Below, piece after piece: positions 25,449-34,368 of a stretch of 64,000 nt of DNA (its first letter is position 1; each line of letters opens with the position of its first letter). The translations under genes and the position numbers were made by a program. The notes beneath the pieces are model-generated. The model was not told the origin of the DNA. It worked only from the letters and a program-made list of their open reading frames with translations, and did not search any database. The DNA lies in the NCBI RefSeq assembly GCF_002929505.1, contig NZ_PJJL01000069.1, positions 198,041-262,040 of the forward strand, given 5' to 3'. This stretch comes from Cryobacterium sp. Y57 (GTDB taxonomy: Bacteria > Actinomycetota > Actinomycetes > Actinomycetales > Microbacteriaceae).

Positions 25449-25733
25449 TTACGCGGCGAGCTTGATCTTCGTGAGCCATTCGTTCACGCCGGGGATCGCC
25501 ATGATGCGAGCGAACGCACCAGCAACCGCGCCGATGGTTGCCACAGCACCAGTGGCCCATGCGAGCCATTCAGGCGGCAGGATCGCAGCGACCGCCTCGA
25601 GGAACTGCGGCGCGAGAACGGCTACAGCGGCGACTAGGGCTGCTGCACCGAGGATGGCACCAGCTACTGCCTGAAGAACTGTTCGGGCCGTAGCGGTCCA
25701 CGGGCGGGCTACCTGTGTAGGTGTGGCGGTCAT
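25449..25733 (-). CDS. Putative holin
   Basis: 94 residues with two hydrophobic helices (about 20-45 and 58-78) separated by a short Pro-containing turn and ending LTKIKLAA. Size, topology and position two genes after the endolysin fit a class II holin, which times lysis by piercing the membrane. No sequence motif proves it. Confidence 0.65.
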   Translation of the reverse strand: MTATPTQVARPWTATARTVLQAVAGAILGAAALVAAVAVLAPQFLEAVAAILPPEWLAWATGAVATIGAVAGAFARIMAIPGVNEWLTKIKLAA

Positions 25734-25742
25734 GAGGTCTCC

Positions 25743-25979
25743 TTAGATGATGCCGTCGGGCATTACGGGCGGTGGGGGCGGTGAGCCCTGGTAGATGTGA
25801 TCGATCAGCTGCCGGTTGTAGTTCCATAGGATCTGGTTGCGCCGTTCGACCAGATCGACGCGGCCCTCTAGGTCACGGATGCGGCCGTACGATCCGGCGC
25901 GACCGGTGACGCGAGATGTGAACCATGCGCCCGATGCGGCAATGGCGGCGACGATCGCCGTCAGTAGCCACTCAGGCAT
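25743..25979 (-). CDS. Small membrane protein with coiled coil, lysis cassette
   Basis: 78 residues: N-terminal helix WLLTAIVAAIAASGAWF, then a basic link, a coiled-coil-like RIRDLEGRVDLVERRNQIL and a proline run. The layout resembles minor lysis or holin-partner proteins of actinophages. It lies between the endolysin and the putative holin. Confidence 0.65.
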   Translation of the reverse strand: MPEWLLTAIVAAIAASGAWFTSRVTGRAGSYGRIRDLEGRVDLVERRNQILWNYNRQLIDHIYQGSPPPPPVMPDGII

Positions 25980-26039
25980 GGCGGCAGTAGTCGCAGCTCG
26001 GACCGCACGGGCAGGTGTTCGCCGGATTATGCCGGCAAC

Positions 26040-26714
26040 TCATGCGCGAATGGCGGCGAGGTTGTCGTTTACCGTCGAGACAAACGAGTCGAAGCGGGCA
26101 TCGTCTACCGCCGTTGCGGGGCCGTAGACGGCGATTGCAACGTCAAGCTCGGCCTGCGTAGGAAGCGGGCGCACGGTCAACTCGCCCACCTTGTAGTGCA
26201 TGATCCCGGTGACCTTGCCTGAGCCGTCCGAGGCGTGCGTGGTGTGGAGAATGACCTTCATGGTTGATGATCCGATCTGCCGTGTGACCGGCTGTGCGAG
26301 GGCGATGCGGGTTGCGGATGCGAGCGCAGAGCCGAGGTGTTCAAGCGGGTCGAGCTGTGTGCCGTCAGCGTCCCAGAGCTCTTGGTGGCTGTGGATGTAC
26401 TTGGTGCCGGTGTTGCCCATCTCGGCGATAAGTTCGCGCTGTTCGACTCGCTGCCCGACCGTCACGAATTGCTTCTCGTGGTGAGCGAGTAGGGTGCGCC
26501 ATCCGTCGTCATGCCGAATGACGATGCGCAACCCGTAGCTGCCCTGCCTGCCGACCGACACGACAACACCAGCAGCAGGCGCGCGAATCTTAAGGTCGGC
26601 GGCGGTCTGATTGCCGTGGCCCTGGTCGATGCCGTTGTGCAGGAATCCGCGGCCGATGTCCTGCCGGAAGTGGGTAGTTATGCGGCCACGTGCGGCGAGG
26701 ATTATGCGGGGCAT
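26040..26714 (-). CDS. M23 metallopeptidase endolysin
   Basis: 224 residues. Zn ligands of the M23 (LytM) family are visible: H26-x3-D30 in LHNGID and the HxH pair H108/H110 in YIHSHQEL, with HH at 78-79. It should cut peptide cross-bridges of the host wall. Residues 135-224 form an unrecognised domain, possibly wall binding. There is no signal peptide, so release needs a holin. The gene start overlaps the fibre-gene stop. Confidence 0.85.
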   Translation of the reverse strand: MPRIILAARGRITTHFRQDIGRGFLHNGIDQGHGNQTAADLKIRAPAAGVVVSVGRQGSYGLRIVIRHDDGWRTLLAHHEKQFVTVGQRVEQRELIAEMGNTGTKYIHSHQELWDADGTQLDPLEHLGSALASATRIALAQPVTRQIGSSTMKVILHTTHASDGSGKVTGIMHYKVGELTVRPLPTQAELDVAIAVYGPATAVDDARFDSFVSTVNDNLAAIRA

Positions 26715-27499
26715 TAGGCGTCCCGGTACACGAGCGTCATGCGGACCTGCGTGTTACTGCCACTCTGCCCGAACACTGCCACGTCGCCTGATGGGCTGAA
26801 TGCCACAGCGCACGGTCCAGGTGCGCCGCCGATGCCCGACCATGCTCCGGTGGCTGAGTCGATGTGCGGTCGAAATCCGATCGGCATAGTGAACATCACG
26901 TCTCCGCCCAAGAACGCCGAGGACTTGGTAGCGATGATCCACGCCGTGACTAATCCGTTTTGTCGTGTAACGTCCTGGCTAGCAATGCTCCAACTGGATG
27001 CAATCTCCGTGATTACAGCAGTTGTGACAGCGAGTCGCGCGTCAATTCCCATCTCCCGCAGGTCGTAAAGTGCGACGTTCGTATTCGTAACGTTGACCCA
27101 CGCCCACCACAATGGCTGATCATCGATCACGCCGGGGGTGGAGTTGATCGCTGGGTAAGTGGTCGGCGGCTTACTCGGAGTTGTGGACGAGGTGGCTCCA
27201 CCGGTAACCGCAACCAGTTCACACACGTTCGTCGCCCACGTGCGGCGCAGCACGATCAGGTGCCACTGTCCTGCTGCTGGCGCCGAGAATGCCACCACTT
27301 CCGCAGCGGTAGAGGTAGCCACAACCCCCGGCACATATGCGTCACCGGCAGAAATTGAAACAGAGCGGATGCCTGTTACCTGAGTCGCCGCAAAATCGGC
27401 CGTGCTACTCACCGCAGACCGCACCCCGGCGAGGTTCATCAGCTTGGCGAACTGCGCCTCGTTCATGGTGCCGTCGAAACCAGATCCTGTGATTGCCAT
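26714..27499 (-). CDS. Minor tail / receptor-binding protein candidate
   Basis: 261 residues starting MAITGSGFDGTMNEAQFAKLM, a common opening of actinophage tail-tip proteins. The C-terminal half is beta-rich with Gly/Ser (WSGIGGAPGPCAV). It lies directly after the Gp37-like tail protein and before lysis, the usual place for a host-recognition protein. Confidence 0.65.
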   Translation of the reverse strand: MAITGSGFDGTMNEAQFAKLMNLAGVRSAVSSTADFAATQVTGIRSVSISAGDAYVPGVVATSTAAEVVAFSAPAAGQWHLIVLRRTWATNVCELVAVTGGATSSTTPSKPPTTYPAINSTPGVIDDQPLWWAWVNVTNTNVALYDLREMGIDARLAVTTAVITEIASSWSIASQDVTRQNGLVTAWIIATKSSAFLGGDVMFTMPIGFRPHIDSATGAWSGIGGAPGPCAVAFSPSGDVAVFGQSGSNTQVRMTLVYRDA

Positions 27500-27505
27500 G
27501 TCGTC

Positions 27506-28798
27506 CTACCTGCTCGTTGAAAGTCGTCGTTGTGCAGCGGCAAGCTGCGAAATAGCCCGTGCGAAAAGCACGTCGGGGTCGTCGGTGCGATCGCCGACCT
27601 GCGGGGTTGCCGTTGCGCCCGTGGTTTTGTTCCATGTGAGATTCACGGCCAGAATCTGATCAGTGAATCGGACGCCGTTTGCCATGACTGATATATGATC
27701 GCCACGCCGAAACCCGCCCGGTGCGTACTGGAATTGTGGCGTTTCGGAGAGGCTCAGTGATAGGCCAGCGGTCGGTGCACCATCCGAAAGACCCTTCGCG
27801 CCCGCCGCGTTCAGGTAGATCCTGAAAGCGTTTTTATCGGCCGTGGAGACTTCATCACGCAGCAGGTAATACTTCGCGATCCGATATTGATCAGCGAGCG
27901 TGTCCGGCCAATTCAGGGTCGAGCCCGTAGCATCCCGGAATACTTCGATGATGTCGCCGTACTCATCCTCAATCCCGGTCGCATCGCGCACCTCCCAGAA
28001 CGCCCGTGCAACATTCTCGCCAGGGCCGCCTATGATCATGCGGGTTGCGGTCGGGTACTGCTGCGACCAGTCGCCATCGAGTACCACGCCAGAATCCACA
28101 GTCAGGTCCAGAGGCCATGTTGTCGGCTCCCACACCTCGGCGGTAATGGTCGGGGATACACCATCATGCTGAAGACTGAGGCCCAAGCCGGTTTCAAGCA
28201 AAAGTCCCGCCAGCGCCTCATCCAGCGGCGCCATTCGCACTGGCAAAATATCATCGGAGGCGTAAGGAAAGGGAATGCGGAACTGGTTGGGCGCGACAGT
28301 CACGGGCCTTCCAAGCCGCTCGATCATGTTTACAGATATGAGGTCCTTAATGGCTCCTTCTGCCGAGTCGCCACCCGTGAGGTAGTAGTGGGCTTTGCTG
28401 AGCGTTACGGTGGCACCTGAATTGAAATAGATATTCGACTGTGCTGTGTCGCTCATAGAGACTGGTGAAAGATTCTTATCCGGCGCCACCCAGCCGAGGG
28501 TGTTCGGCAGGAGCCGGTAGTCGTCCTCCACTTGGAAGATGACCGTGCCGAACTCTGCCACCTTCCCCGTGGGATGCCGCAGCGGGCCGGACATCTCGTG
28601 CCCGCCCTTGTACGTGATCCGGCAGCGCGCACCCTTCGCCAACATGAACGGCAGCATCTCGTCAGACGCTGAAACTTCGATCTCACCCGTCCCCACTGCA
28701 TTGAATTGCGGCGTGAGATCCAGCCGAATCGGATCGGCAAGATTCCCCAGCCACTTGAACGCCTTGTCGAAAATCTGCACCACGAATGGTGATTCCAT
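27506..28798 (-). CDS. Siphovirus Gp37-like tail protein
   Basis: 430 residues. The opening FVVQIFDKAFKWLGNLADP and later VILDGDWSQQYPTATRMIIGG and GGFRRGDHISV are typical of Gp37-like tail proteins (ReqiPepy6 type), functional analogues of tail-associated hub proteins. It overlaps the distal tail gene stop by one base, consistent with tail-tip assembly. Confidence 0.8.
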   Translation of the reverse strand: MESPFVVQIFDKAFKWLGNLADPIRLDLTPQFNAVGTGEIEVSASDEMLPFMLAKGARCRITYKGGHEMSGPLRHPTGKVAEFGTVIFQVEDDYRLLPNTLGWVAPDKNLSPVSMSDTAQSNIYFNSGATVTLSKAHYYLTGGDSAEGAIKDLISVNMIERLGRPVTVAPNQFRIPFPYASDDILPVRMAPLDEALAGLLLETGLGLSLQHDGVSPTITAEVWEPTTWPLDLTVDSGVVLDGDWSQQYPTATRMIIGGPGENVARAFWEVRDATGIEDEYGDIIEVFRDATGSTLNWPDTLADQYRIAKYYLLRDEVSTADKNAFRIYLNAAGAKGLSDGAPTAGLSLSLSETPQFQYAPGGFRRGDHISVMANGVRFTDQILAVNLTWNKTTGATATPQVGDRTDDPDVLFARAISQLAAAQRRLSTSR

Positions 28799-29667
28799 CA
28801 GAAAGCCCTTCTGTATTGCGGGAAGAAAGCGACCTGCACGGAACCGGCACCATTCAGCACAATGTCAACCGGGACCGAACCGCCCCGAGGAATCTGCGCA
28901 AACTGGATCGATGAGAAATTGAAGAATGGAACGATCGTTCCCACGCCGGCCACCCACTTCCGGGCAACCTGCACAGTCGGATTCGTATCAATCACCAAGC
29001 TCTCACCCGCCGCTAACGACAACGTGGCTGAGATAACCGACCCGCCCACATTGATGGAAAAGCTCACAGCCGGACCATAAACAGTCAGTGTCGGCCATGC
29101 CGGAGTGTCGCCAGGATTCGAAATAGTTGCGCCATCCACCGTCGACGCTGAGCCGATCGTGAAGACGAAATTAGAACCGGGCGGCGCGTAGAAGGTTCCC
29201 GTGTCGGCGGCTGTCTGGAAAACCTTCGAGGATAAAGGGCCACGCCAAAACGGCTTGTCAGCGATGAGGGAGATGCCGGCGACCTCGATGCCGCGCTGAG
29301 ACGGATCAAAGGTGTACGGCTTGCCAGCATCAGGCGCGTATCGACACTCCAAAGATCGAGACACACCATCATGTGTCACCGTCCAGAGTCCATACTCACC
29401 TGGAATCAAAGACCGCCAAAACCGTTCCTGATTCGCCTTCCAGTCCGTCATCCCAGCATGAATTGCCACTGGCCAGAAAGCATCACGCGGACCAGTGGAT
29501 ATGCCGCCGAGCCGCTGGCCATCAAGCGCGGGACTAGACCGAACATATTCAATCGTCGCTGCGTCCCCCATTCCCTCAATGCCGCCATCCGTAACGAATA
29601 GCCCCGAAGATGGAGTGGACAAATCGACCACTTCGCCATCAGGGCTTGTCCATGTGTGAGTGATCAC
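28798..29667 (-). CDS. Distal tail (Dit-like) protein
   Basis: 289 residues in the siphovirus tail-component family: LFVTDGGIEGMG near the start, FWPVAIHAG, FWRSLIPGEYGLWTV, and a later galectin-like beta domain. It connects the tail tube to the tip complex. It overlaps the tape measure stop (ATGA). Confidence 0.8.
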   Translation of the reverse strand: MITHTWTSPDGEVVDLSTPSSGLFVTDGGIEGMGDAATIEYVRSSPALDGQRLGGISTGPRDAFWPVAIHAGMTDWKANQERFWRSLIPGEYGLWTVTHDGVSRSLECRYAPDAGKPYTFDPSQRGIEVAGISLIADKPFWRGPLSSKVFQTAADTGTFYAPPGSNFVFTIGSASTVDGATISNPGDTPAWPTLTVYGPAVSFSINVGGSVISATLSLAAGESLVIDTNPTVQVARKWVAGVGTIVPFFNFSSIQFAQIPRGGSVPVDIVLNGAGSVQVAFFPQYRRAF

Positions 29668-32111
29668 GCGATACCGACCTTTCGCACATTGATGGACGCA
29701 AGAGCACGCCGCTTTTTCTTCGTGATTTCGGCCTCGACATCGGCAGCAGTAAGCCCCATCGGTCCCGTGAAGACGTAGGAGTCACCACCTGGCGATCCGT
29801 AACCTCCAGACGCCGAAGCCGACCCGTAAACGGACGCATCAACCCGCGGCGTGAATGCGCCCACGTTGACCGACGAGAGCATGGAGCCAACGTCAGGAAT
29901 AGAGTCCTCAAGGCCCGCACTGAATTGGTCGCCGATCGCCTCACCAGCAGTGAGGACATCGCGCCAGCCCGAACCAGAGAACGGGCCGCGCTTAGCCGGC
30001 GAGTGCGGAAAAAAGCCACCCACGAAATCCATAACGCCGCCGACCGCATCGCCTACGTTGTCGAGCATGCCAGTGATGCCGTCAATGAATCCCTGAATGA
30101 GATCAGCGCCCGCGTTCACGAGAAATGAACCCATGTTTCCGAGCACGCCTAGAACTTTGCCAGGGAGCTGGCGGATGAATCCGACGACATTTTCGACGCC
30201 GGTTGAAACAGCACCAGTCACCCCGGACCACATCCGAGCAAAGAACGACACCAGGCTAGATCCGAACGCCGCGAACCGGACAAGGATCGAGGAAATGAAG
30301 TTAACGATTAGCCCGATCGCCCCCGAGATGAATCCGGAAAAGAATCCGGTTACAGACGACCACATATCCGATACCGTCGACAGAATCGAGACGCCGAGGC
30401 CGATATAAAATCCGATGATTTTAGACACGAATCCCACGACGAGGTCGATCGCCCCACCGATGAAGTCAGAGAAGAACTGTGTCACGGATTGCCACATGGC
30501 CTGGACTGCAGCCACAACGTTCACGCCGAAGTCCACGAACATTCCCACGGTATTCGTGAAGAAGTCCACGAACATACCGATGGTGTTGGTGAAGAAATCG
30601 GAGAACATTCCTATGCTATTTACGAAAATGTCGACCATGACCTTCCACGCGTCCTGGAAGAACGTGGTCTGAGTCGCGACCCAGATAATCGCGGCAACCA
30701 GAGCAATGATCGCCAAGACGATGATCCCGATCGGGTTTAGCGCCATGACCCCGTTGAGGACCGCCTGCACGCCAGCCCAGAGGACCGTAGCGCCACGAAC
30801 GATTGCCATGGTGGCCGTGTAGAGCTGGAACGCTATGACGGCCGCACCGATTGCCACAGCGAACGCGAGCACCACTTGCACGTTGTCGGCAAGCCACCCC
30901 GCGAACGCAATGAGGGGCGGGAGTACGTTGGTAAGAATGCCGGCGAGGATGGCAACCAGTGCGCCGCTGAGTGCAGTAATCGACGGCATGATGTCCACCA
31001 GTGCCGAGCCGAGCGCACCAGCCAGAGCAGCCGCAAGACCGGCAAAAGCCAAGACGAGTCCGGGTAGCTGAGGCCCGATCGCTGCGAAAATCAGCGACAG
31101 AGGAGAGAACGCCTCCCACAGGGTGACGAGTTGCGGCAAAAGCGTAGCCAGGATCGGCGCGAGCAGGGCAAAAGCGGGCGCTATGCTGGTCTGGAAAAAG
31201 TTGATCAGCGGTTGGAAGAATCCCATGAACCCGGCAACTGCGGCCGGAGTTTCGCCACCCGTCAACATGCCGGCGAGCCCTTGAAATGCGGGCACTACGG
31301 AACGGTTCAGGAAGCCAACGACCGTAGTTGCGATCGGCAGAAAGATTGCGCCGAACGTGGTGGATAGGTTCTCCATGCCAGCAGACAGAATGCGCTGCTG
31401 GTTAGCAAGACCGCCCGAGGTCTTAGCGAAGTCGCCCTGCTGAATGCCCGTCTGAGCCATGATCTCGGCTTGAGACGCGAGTACCTTCTGCTGCGCGGTC
31501 AGTGCGCCCGTGCCCGAGTAGATCCCGAGCTCAGTTGCACGCGCCTTCAGGGCCGCATCATCAAGCAGCACGCCGTACTGTCGGAGCGGTTCGGACTCGC
31601 CACGGAGACCAGCACCGAGCGCTTCGATCGCGGCCTCAGGGGTCGTGTTGTTGAACGATGCGAGGTCAGCCGCGAGCGTAATGAAGTCTGTCGAGAACCC
31701 TGCAAGATCATCCCCGCCGAGCCCGGCAGCCTTACCGAACACGCCGAAGACACGTGCTGCGTCTAGGGTCTGATTCGTGGACTGCCCAAGAGATGCCGCC
31801 GAGCCTGCTGCAAACTTCTGAATCGTCGCATCAGCCGAACCGAAGACGGCCGTGATTGCCGTGCCAGCCTCGGCAAGGTCGGATGCGTTCGTGATCGAGT
31901 CACTGATGATCTTGCCAATGCCGAGGCCGGCGAAGGCAGCAGCGAGGGGTCCGGCTAGTTTGCCGACGGACCCGAGCACGCCCGAATTGATACCCTTGCC
32001 AGCCGCGCGACCAGCATCAGGCCCGGCATCGCTGAACTCCTTGGCCAGTTTGGATTTGAGGCCTCGAGTCGACGGGACGATATCAACGAAAGCTTCATAC
32101 AGTGACGCCAT
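29664..32111 (-). CDS. Tape measure protein
   Basis: The 815-residue protein, the longest in the prophage, follows the chaperone pair. Its N-terminal third is a helical, Ala-rich core (FVDIVPSTRGLKSKLAKEF). The middle has many hydrophobic segments and repeated FFTNTIGMFVDF units; the end has the common LVNAGADLIQGFIDGI and FFPHSPAKRGPF. It sets tail length, here predicted near 120 nm at about 1.5 A per residue. Its ribosome site lies in a hairpin. Confidence 0.95.
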   Translation of the reverse strand: MASLYEAFVDIVPSTRGLKSKLAKEFSDAGPDAGRAAGKGINSGVLGSVGKLAGPLAAAFAGLGIGKIISDSITNASDLAEAGTAITAVFGSADATIQKFAAGSAASLGQSTNQTLDAARVFGVFGKAAGLGGDDLAGFSTDFITLAADLASFNNTTPEAAIEALGAGLRGESEPLRQYGVLLDDAALKARATELGIYSGTGALTAQQKVLASQAEIMAQTGIQQGDFAKTSGGLANQQRILSAGMENLSTTFGAIFLPIATTVVGFLNRSVVPAFQGLAGMLTGGETPAAVAGFMGFFQPLINFFQTSIAPAFALLAPILATLLPQLVTLWEAFSPLSLIFAAIGPQLPGLVLAFAGLAAALAGALGSALVDIMPSITALSGALVAILAGILTNVLPPLIAFAGWLADNVQVVLAFAVAIGAAVIAFQLYTATMAIVRGATVLWAGVQAVLNGVMALNPIGIIVLAIIALVAAIIWVATQTTFFQDAWKVMVDIFVNSIGMFSDFFTNTIGMFVDFFTNTVGMFVDFGVNVVAAVQAMWQSVTQFFSDFIGGAIDLVVGFVSKIIGFYIGLGVSILSTVSDMWSSVTGFFSGFISGAIGLIVNFISSILVRFAAFGSSLVSFFARMWSGVTGAVSTGVENVVGFIRQLPGKVLGVLGNMGSFLVNAGADLIQGFIDGITGMLDNVGDAVGGVMDFVGGFFPHSPAKRGPFSGSGWRDVLTAGEAIGDQFSAGLEDSIPDVGSMLSSVNVGAFTPRVDASVYGSASASGGYGSPGGDSYVFTGPMGLTAADVEAEITKKKRRALASINVRKVGIA

Positions 32112-32118
32112 GGGTGTC

Positions 32119-32151
32119 CTCCCGTGAGATTGAGTCGAAATCTCGCGGGAG
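32119..32151 (-). promoter_or_regulatory. Hairpin covering the tape measure ribosome-binding site
   Basis: Two 13-nt arms (CTCCCGTGAGATT and its near-complement, one G-T pair) with a 7-nt loop. The minus-strand GGGAGG serving ATG at 32111 lies in the downstream arm, so folding would hide it. Confidence 0.6.
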
Positions 32152-32162
32152 AACGAGCCATG

Positions 32163-32567
32163 CTATTCAGTGCTTTGCGGGCGAAGAATGGCGCGAACGT
32201 CCTCGATGGAACGCCGAACCATCTTCTTCCCGCCGATCTTGTTTTTCGTGTCAGGCCACGGGCGAGGCATCGGCTTAGGTCGATGCTTAGACGCCGCGGC
32301 ATGAGCGAGGTCGAACGACTGTGCGAGGATGATCCATTCGCGCGAGACTGGGTGCTCCCAGCCCGCTACAGCCGCATGGAGCCACGACGAGGGGTCCTTG
32401 AGTAGCGACTTGCACAGATGCCACGCTTCGATGTAGACGATGCCGTATCCGATTTCCAGATAGGACAGTCCGAACCGCTCGCGGAAATCTCGCGCGAGCG
32501 GTTCGGTGTGATCCTCTACGAGGCCGAGGAGGCCGAGGATTCCCCCGGCTTCATTCCCTGCATCCAA
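32163..32567 (-). CDS. Tail assembly chaperone, frameshift extension
   Basis: 134-codon frame overlapping the upstream chaperone gene by 52 bp in the -1 frame. The most likely product is a fusion made by ribosomal slippage near 32,540. It contains GYGIVYIEAWHL and EHPVSREWIILAQSFDLAH, typical of the actinophage G-T counterpart. It helps tape measure folding and is absent from virions. Confidence 0.8.
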   Translation of the reverse strand: MDAGNEAGGILGLLGLVEDHTEPLARDFRERFGLSYLEIGYGIVYIEAWHLCKSLLKDPSSWLHAAVAGWEHPVSREWIILAQSFDLAHAAASKHRPKPMPRPWPDTKNKIGGKKMVRRSIEDVRAILRPQSTE

Positions 32568-32776
32568 TCATTGAAAATGTCGGCTACCTCTTTGGCCTCC
32601 ATGTCGTCCAATGCGTCGAGCGCTTCAGCATCTGCGACAAGTTCGATCACGTTGAATGCGTAATCGACGTCATCGCGTGCATTGCGCGCCTTGCGAAGTA
32701 CGCCGGATTTGACGACTTTTGGGAGGGTGTAGTCCTTGCCATCATTGCCGGTGAAGTGGAAGAGTTCGAGCGCCAT
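32516..32776 (-). CDS. Tail assembly chaperone (short form)
   Basis: 86 residues (MALELFHFTGNDGKDYTLPKV...) ending in a Ser/Ala tail. It sits between the major tail protein and the tape measure gene, like lambda gpG. GGGGGAA at 32,540-32,546 (minus strand) lies shortly before the stop and leads into the -1 frame of the next ORF. Confidence 0.85.
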   Translation of the reverse strand: MALELFHFTGNDGKDYTLPKVVKSGVLRKARNARDDVDYAFNVIELVADAEALDALDDMEAKEVADIFNDWMQGMKPGESSASSAS

Positions 32777-32861
32777 GGGAGATCCTTAAGTTGGGAGTTG
32801 TGGGAGATGTTGAAACGCTGGCCGGGATATCTCCCGATCACCCGGCCAGCGGTCTTTGGGC

Positions 32862-33668
32862 CTAGGCGCGCGTGTACGCCTTAGCAGTGGATGCTCCAGC
32901 AGAAGTGGTTACGATGATCGGCGCAGAACCCGCAGTGCCACTGGGCAGGGTGATGTATATCTTCGTTGCCGAGATCACGTCGAATCCGGTTGCAGAGACG
33001 CCGCCGATGGTGATGCCGGTTACACCGCTGAATCCGGTACCAACAAGGGTCACAACTTCGCCCGTGGTCTGGCTGGCAGGCAGCGCAGACGTGATCGTGG
33101 GAACGACGGTAGCGGCAAGCGAGCTGTACCACTTCTTGACAGATCCGGGCTTGCCTGAACCGGCGATGTCAGTGACGACGGCGCACGTGATGGTGACTTC
33201 GTAGCCGATGGCGACGCCGTTTGCGTAAACCTGATCTCCGACTTCGGTAACCTGAGCTTCGGGAGCGTAGGCTCGCACGATGTCGTTGCCGTCGATCACG
33301 TCGAGGTTCAGCTCGAAAAGTGGGCGCTCCTTCATCGGGTTCACGACGATCGAACCATCCGCGGCCACGTCAGCGCCGTAGTAGAGCGCCACCGTGTCTT
33401 TGTTAGTCTGAATCAGCACTAGCTGGTAGGTGGTTTCGCCCTCGGTGATGACGGTGCGCACGGCCTTGCCGTTCTGCCACGCGCGGATCTTCTCGCTGCT
33501 CTGCGCAGTGGCTTCGGTCACGCCGTCCTCGCTCACATAGCCGAGGTCGACCCACGGAGCGGCAAGAGTCGAAGCGGACGACGTGGGCGGGGTGCTAGTG
33601 CTGTAGGGTGCGGTGGAAACGATGCCGTCTACGGCAACGCGAACTTCACTGGTGGATTGTCCAGCCAT
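32862..33668 (-). CDS. Major tail tube protein with C-terminal Ig-like (IPT) domain
   Basis: 268 residues. Residues 1-180 have the tail-tube pattern (WVDLGYVSEDGVTEA near 40-54). Residues 188-268 are an IPT/TIG Ig-like fold: VPTITSALPASQTTGEVVTLVGTGFSGVT. Such domains decorate the tail surface and may help bind the host wall. Confidence 0.85.
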   Translation of the reverse strand: MAGQSTSEVRVAVDGIVSTAPYSTSTPPTSSASTLAAPWVDLGYVSEDGVTEATAQSSEKIRAWQNGKAVRTVITEGETTYQLVLIQTNKDTVALYYGADVAADGSIVVNPMKERPLFELNLDVIDGNDIVRAYAPEAQVTEVGDQVYANGVAIGYEVTITCAVVTDIAGSGKPGSVKKWYSSLAATVVPTITSALPASQTTGEVVTLVGTGFSGVTGITIGGVSATGFDVISATKIYITLPSGTAGSAPIIVTTSAGASTAKAYTRA

Positions 33669-33694
33669 GATTTATCTCCTTAGGTGAGGCGGTT

Positions 33695-34105
33695 TTAGTA
33701 GTCGACACCGCGGGCAGATACCCGAAATGTGAAGAAGAAGTGCACGAGATCCTCGTTACCGACCACGTAGGCCGGATCGTCAGGGATCGAATAGGGACCG
33801 CTGAATGAATCAGTGGCGGTGATTGGTTGACCGTCAGCGCACGACCGCAGAACGGCCATGCAGAGCAGTGCGAGAAGTTCGGCATCTTGGCGCCGAGCCC
33901 ATACGTTGATGCCGTAGCGCCGGCGAGTTTGAACGCCATCGTCAGGGCCGGAATCGTCCCGAACCGTGACCATGCGCGCCGTCTTCGTCGCGGGAAGCTC
34001 AGGGCCGACCGTGACGCCCGACGCATAGGCCAGGGGAGACGCTGTGAGGGCCGTACGCAAGACGGCGCACAGCTTGCCGGTGGTTGGGGGGAACAGGGTC
34101 TTCAT
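33695..34105 (-). CDS. Tail terminator-like protein
   Basis: 136 residues between the 88-residue protein and the tail tube gene, with VHFFFTFRVSARG near the end. Position and size fit the tail completion/terminator protein that caps the tube. Sequence evidence alone is weak. Confidence 0.65.
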   Translation of the reverse strand: MKTLFPPTTGKLCAVLRTALTASPLAYASGVTVGPELPATKTARMVTVRDDSGPDDGVQTRRRYGINVWARRQDAELLALLCMAVLRSCADGQPITATDSFSGPYSIPDDPAYVVGNEDLVHFFFTFRVSARGVDY

Positions 34106-34368
34106 GTGCTAGCCGCCCCCAGAGCGCGTGCGAGAGTACCGCGCTTAGCCTCGACAGCCATACCGATAATCGGAGCCGCACCGACCTGCACCCGCGCCCG
34201 GTCCTTCGTCATAAACGTCTGCATTTCTAGCGACTCGACATAGACCGGATTTGGGTCCGACTTGGCAGCGGCGAGAACCTGTTCGCCGATGCCCTCGAGC
34301 ACCGCGACAATCTCGGGCGACTTCATCATTTCGGTTAGGGTGCTGATCTGCCGAAACCTGGTCGCCAT
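34102..34368 (-). CDS. HK97 gp10-like head-tail joining protein
   Basis: 88 residues with a helical N-terminal half (MMKSPEIVAVLEGIGEQVLAAAK) and a beta end (VQVGAAPIIGMAVEAKRGTLARAL). That matches the short gp10-like/neck protein commonly placed before the tail terminator. Both ends overlap neighbours by 1-4 bp. Confidence 0.65.
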   Translation of the reverse strand: MATRFRQISTLTEMMKSPEIVAVLEGIGEQVLAAAKSDPNPVYVESLEMQTFMTKDRARVQVGAAPIIGMAVEAKRGTLARALGAAST

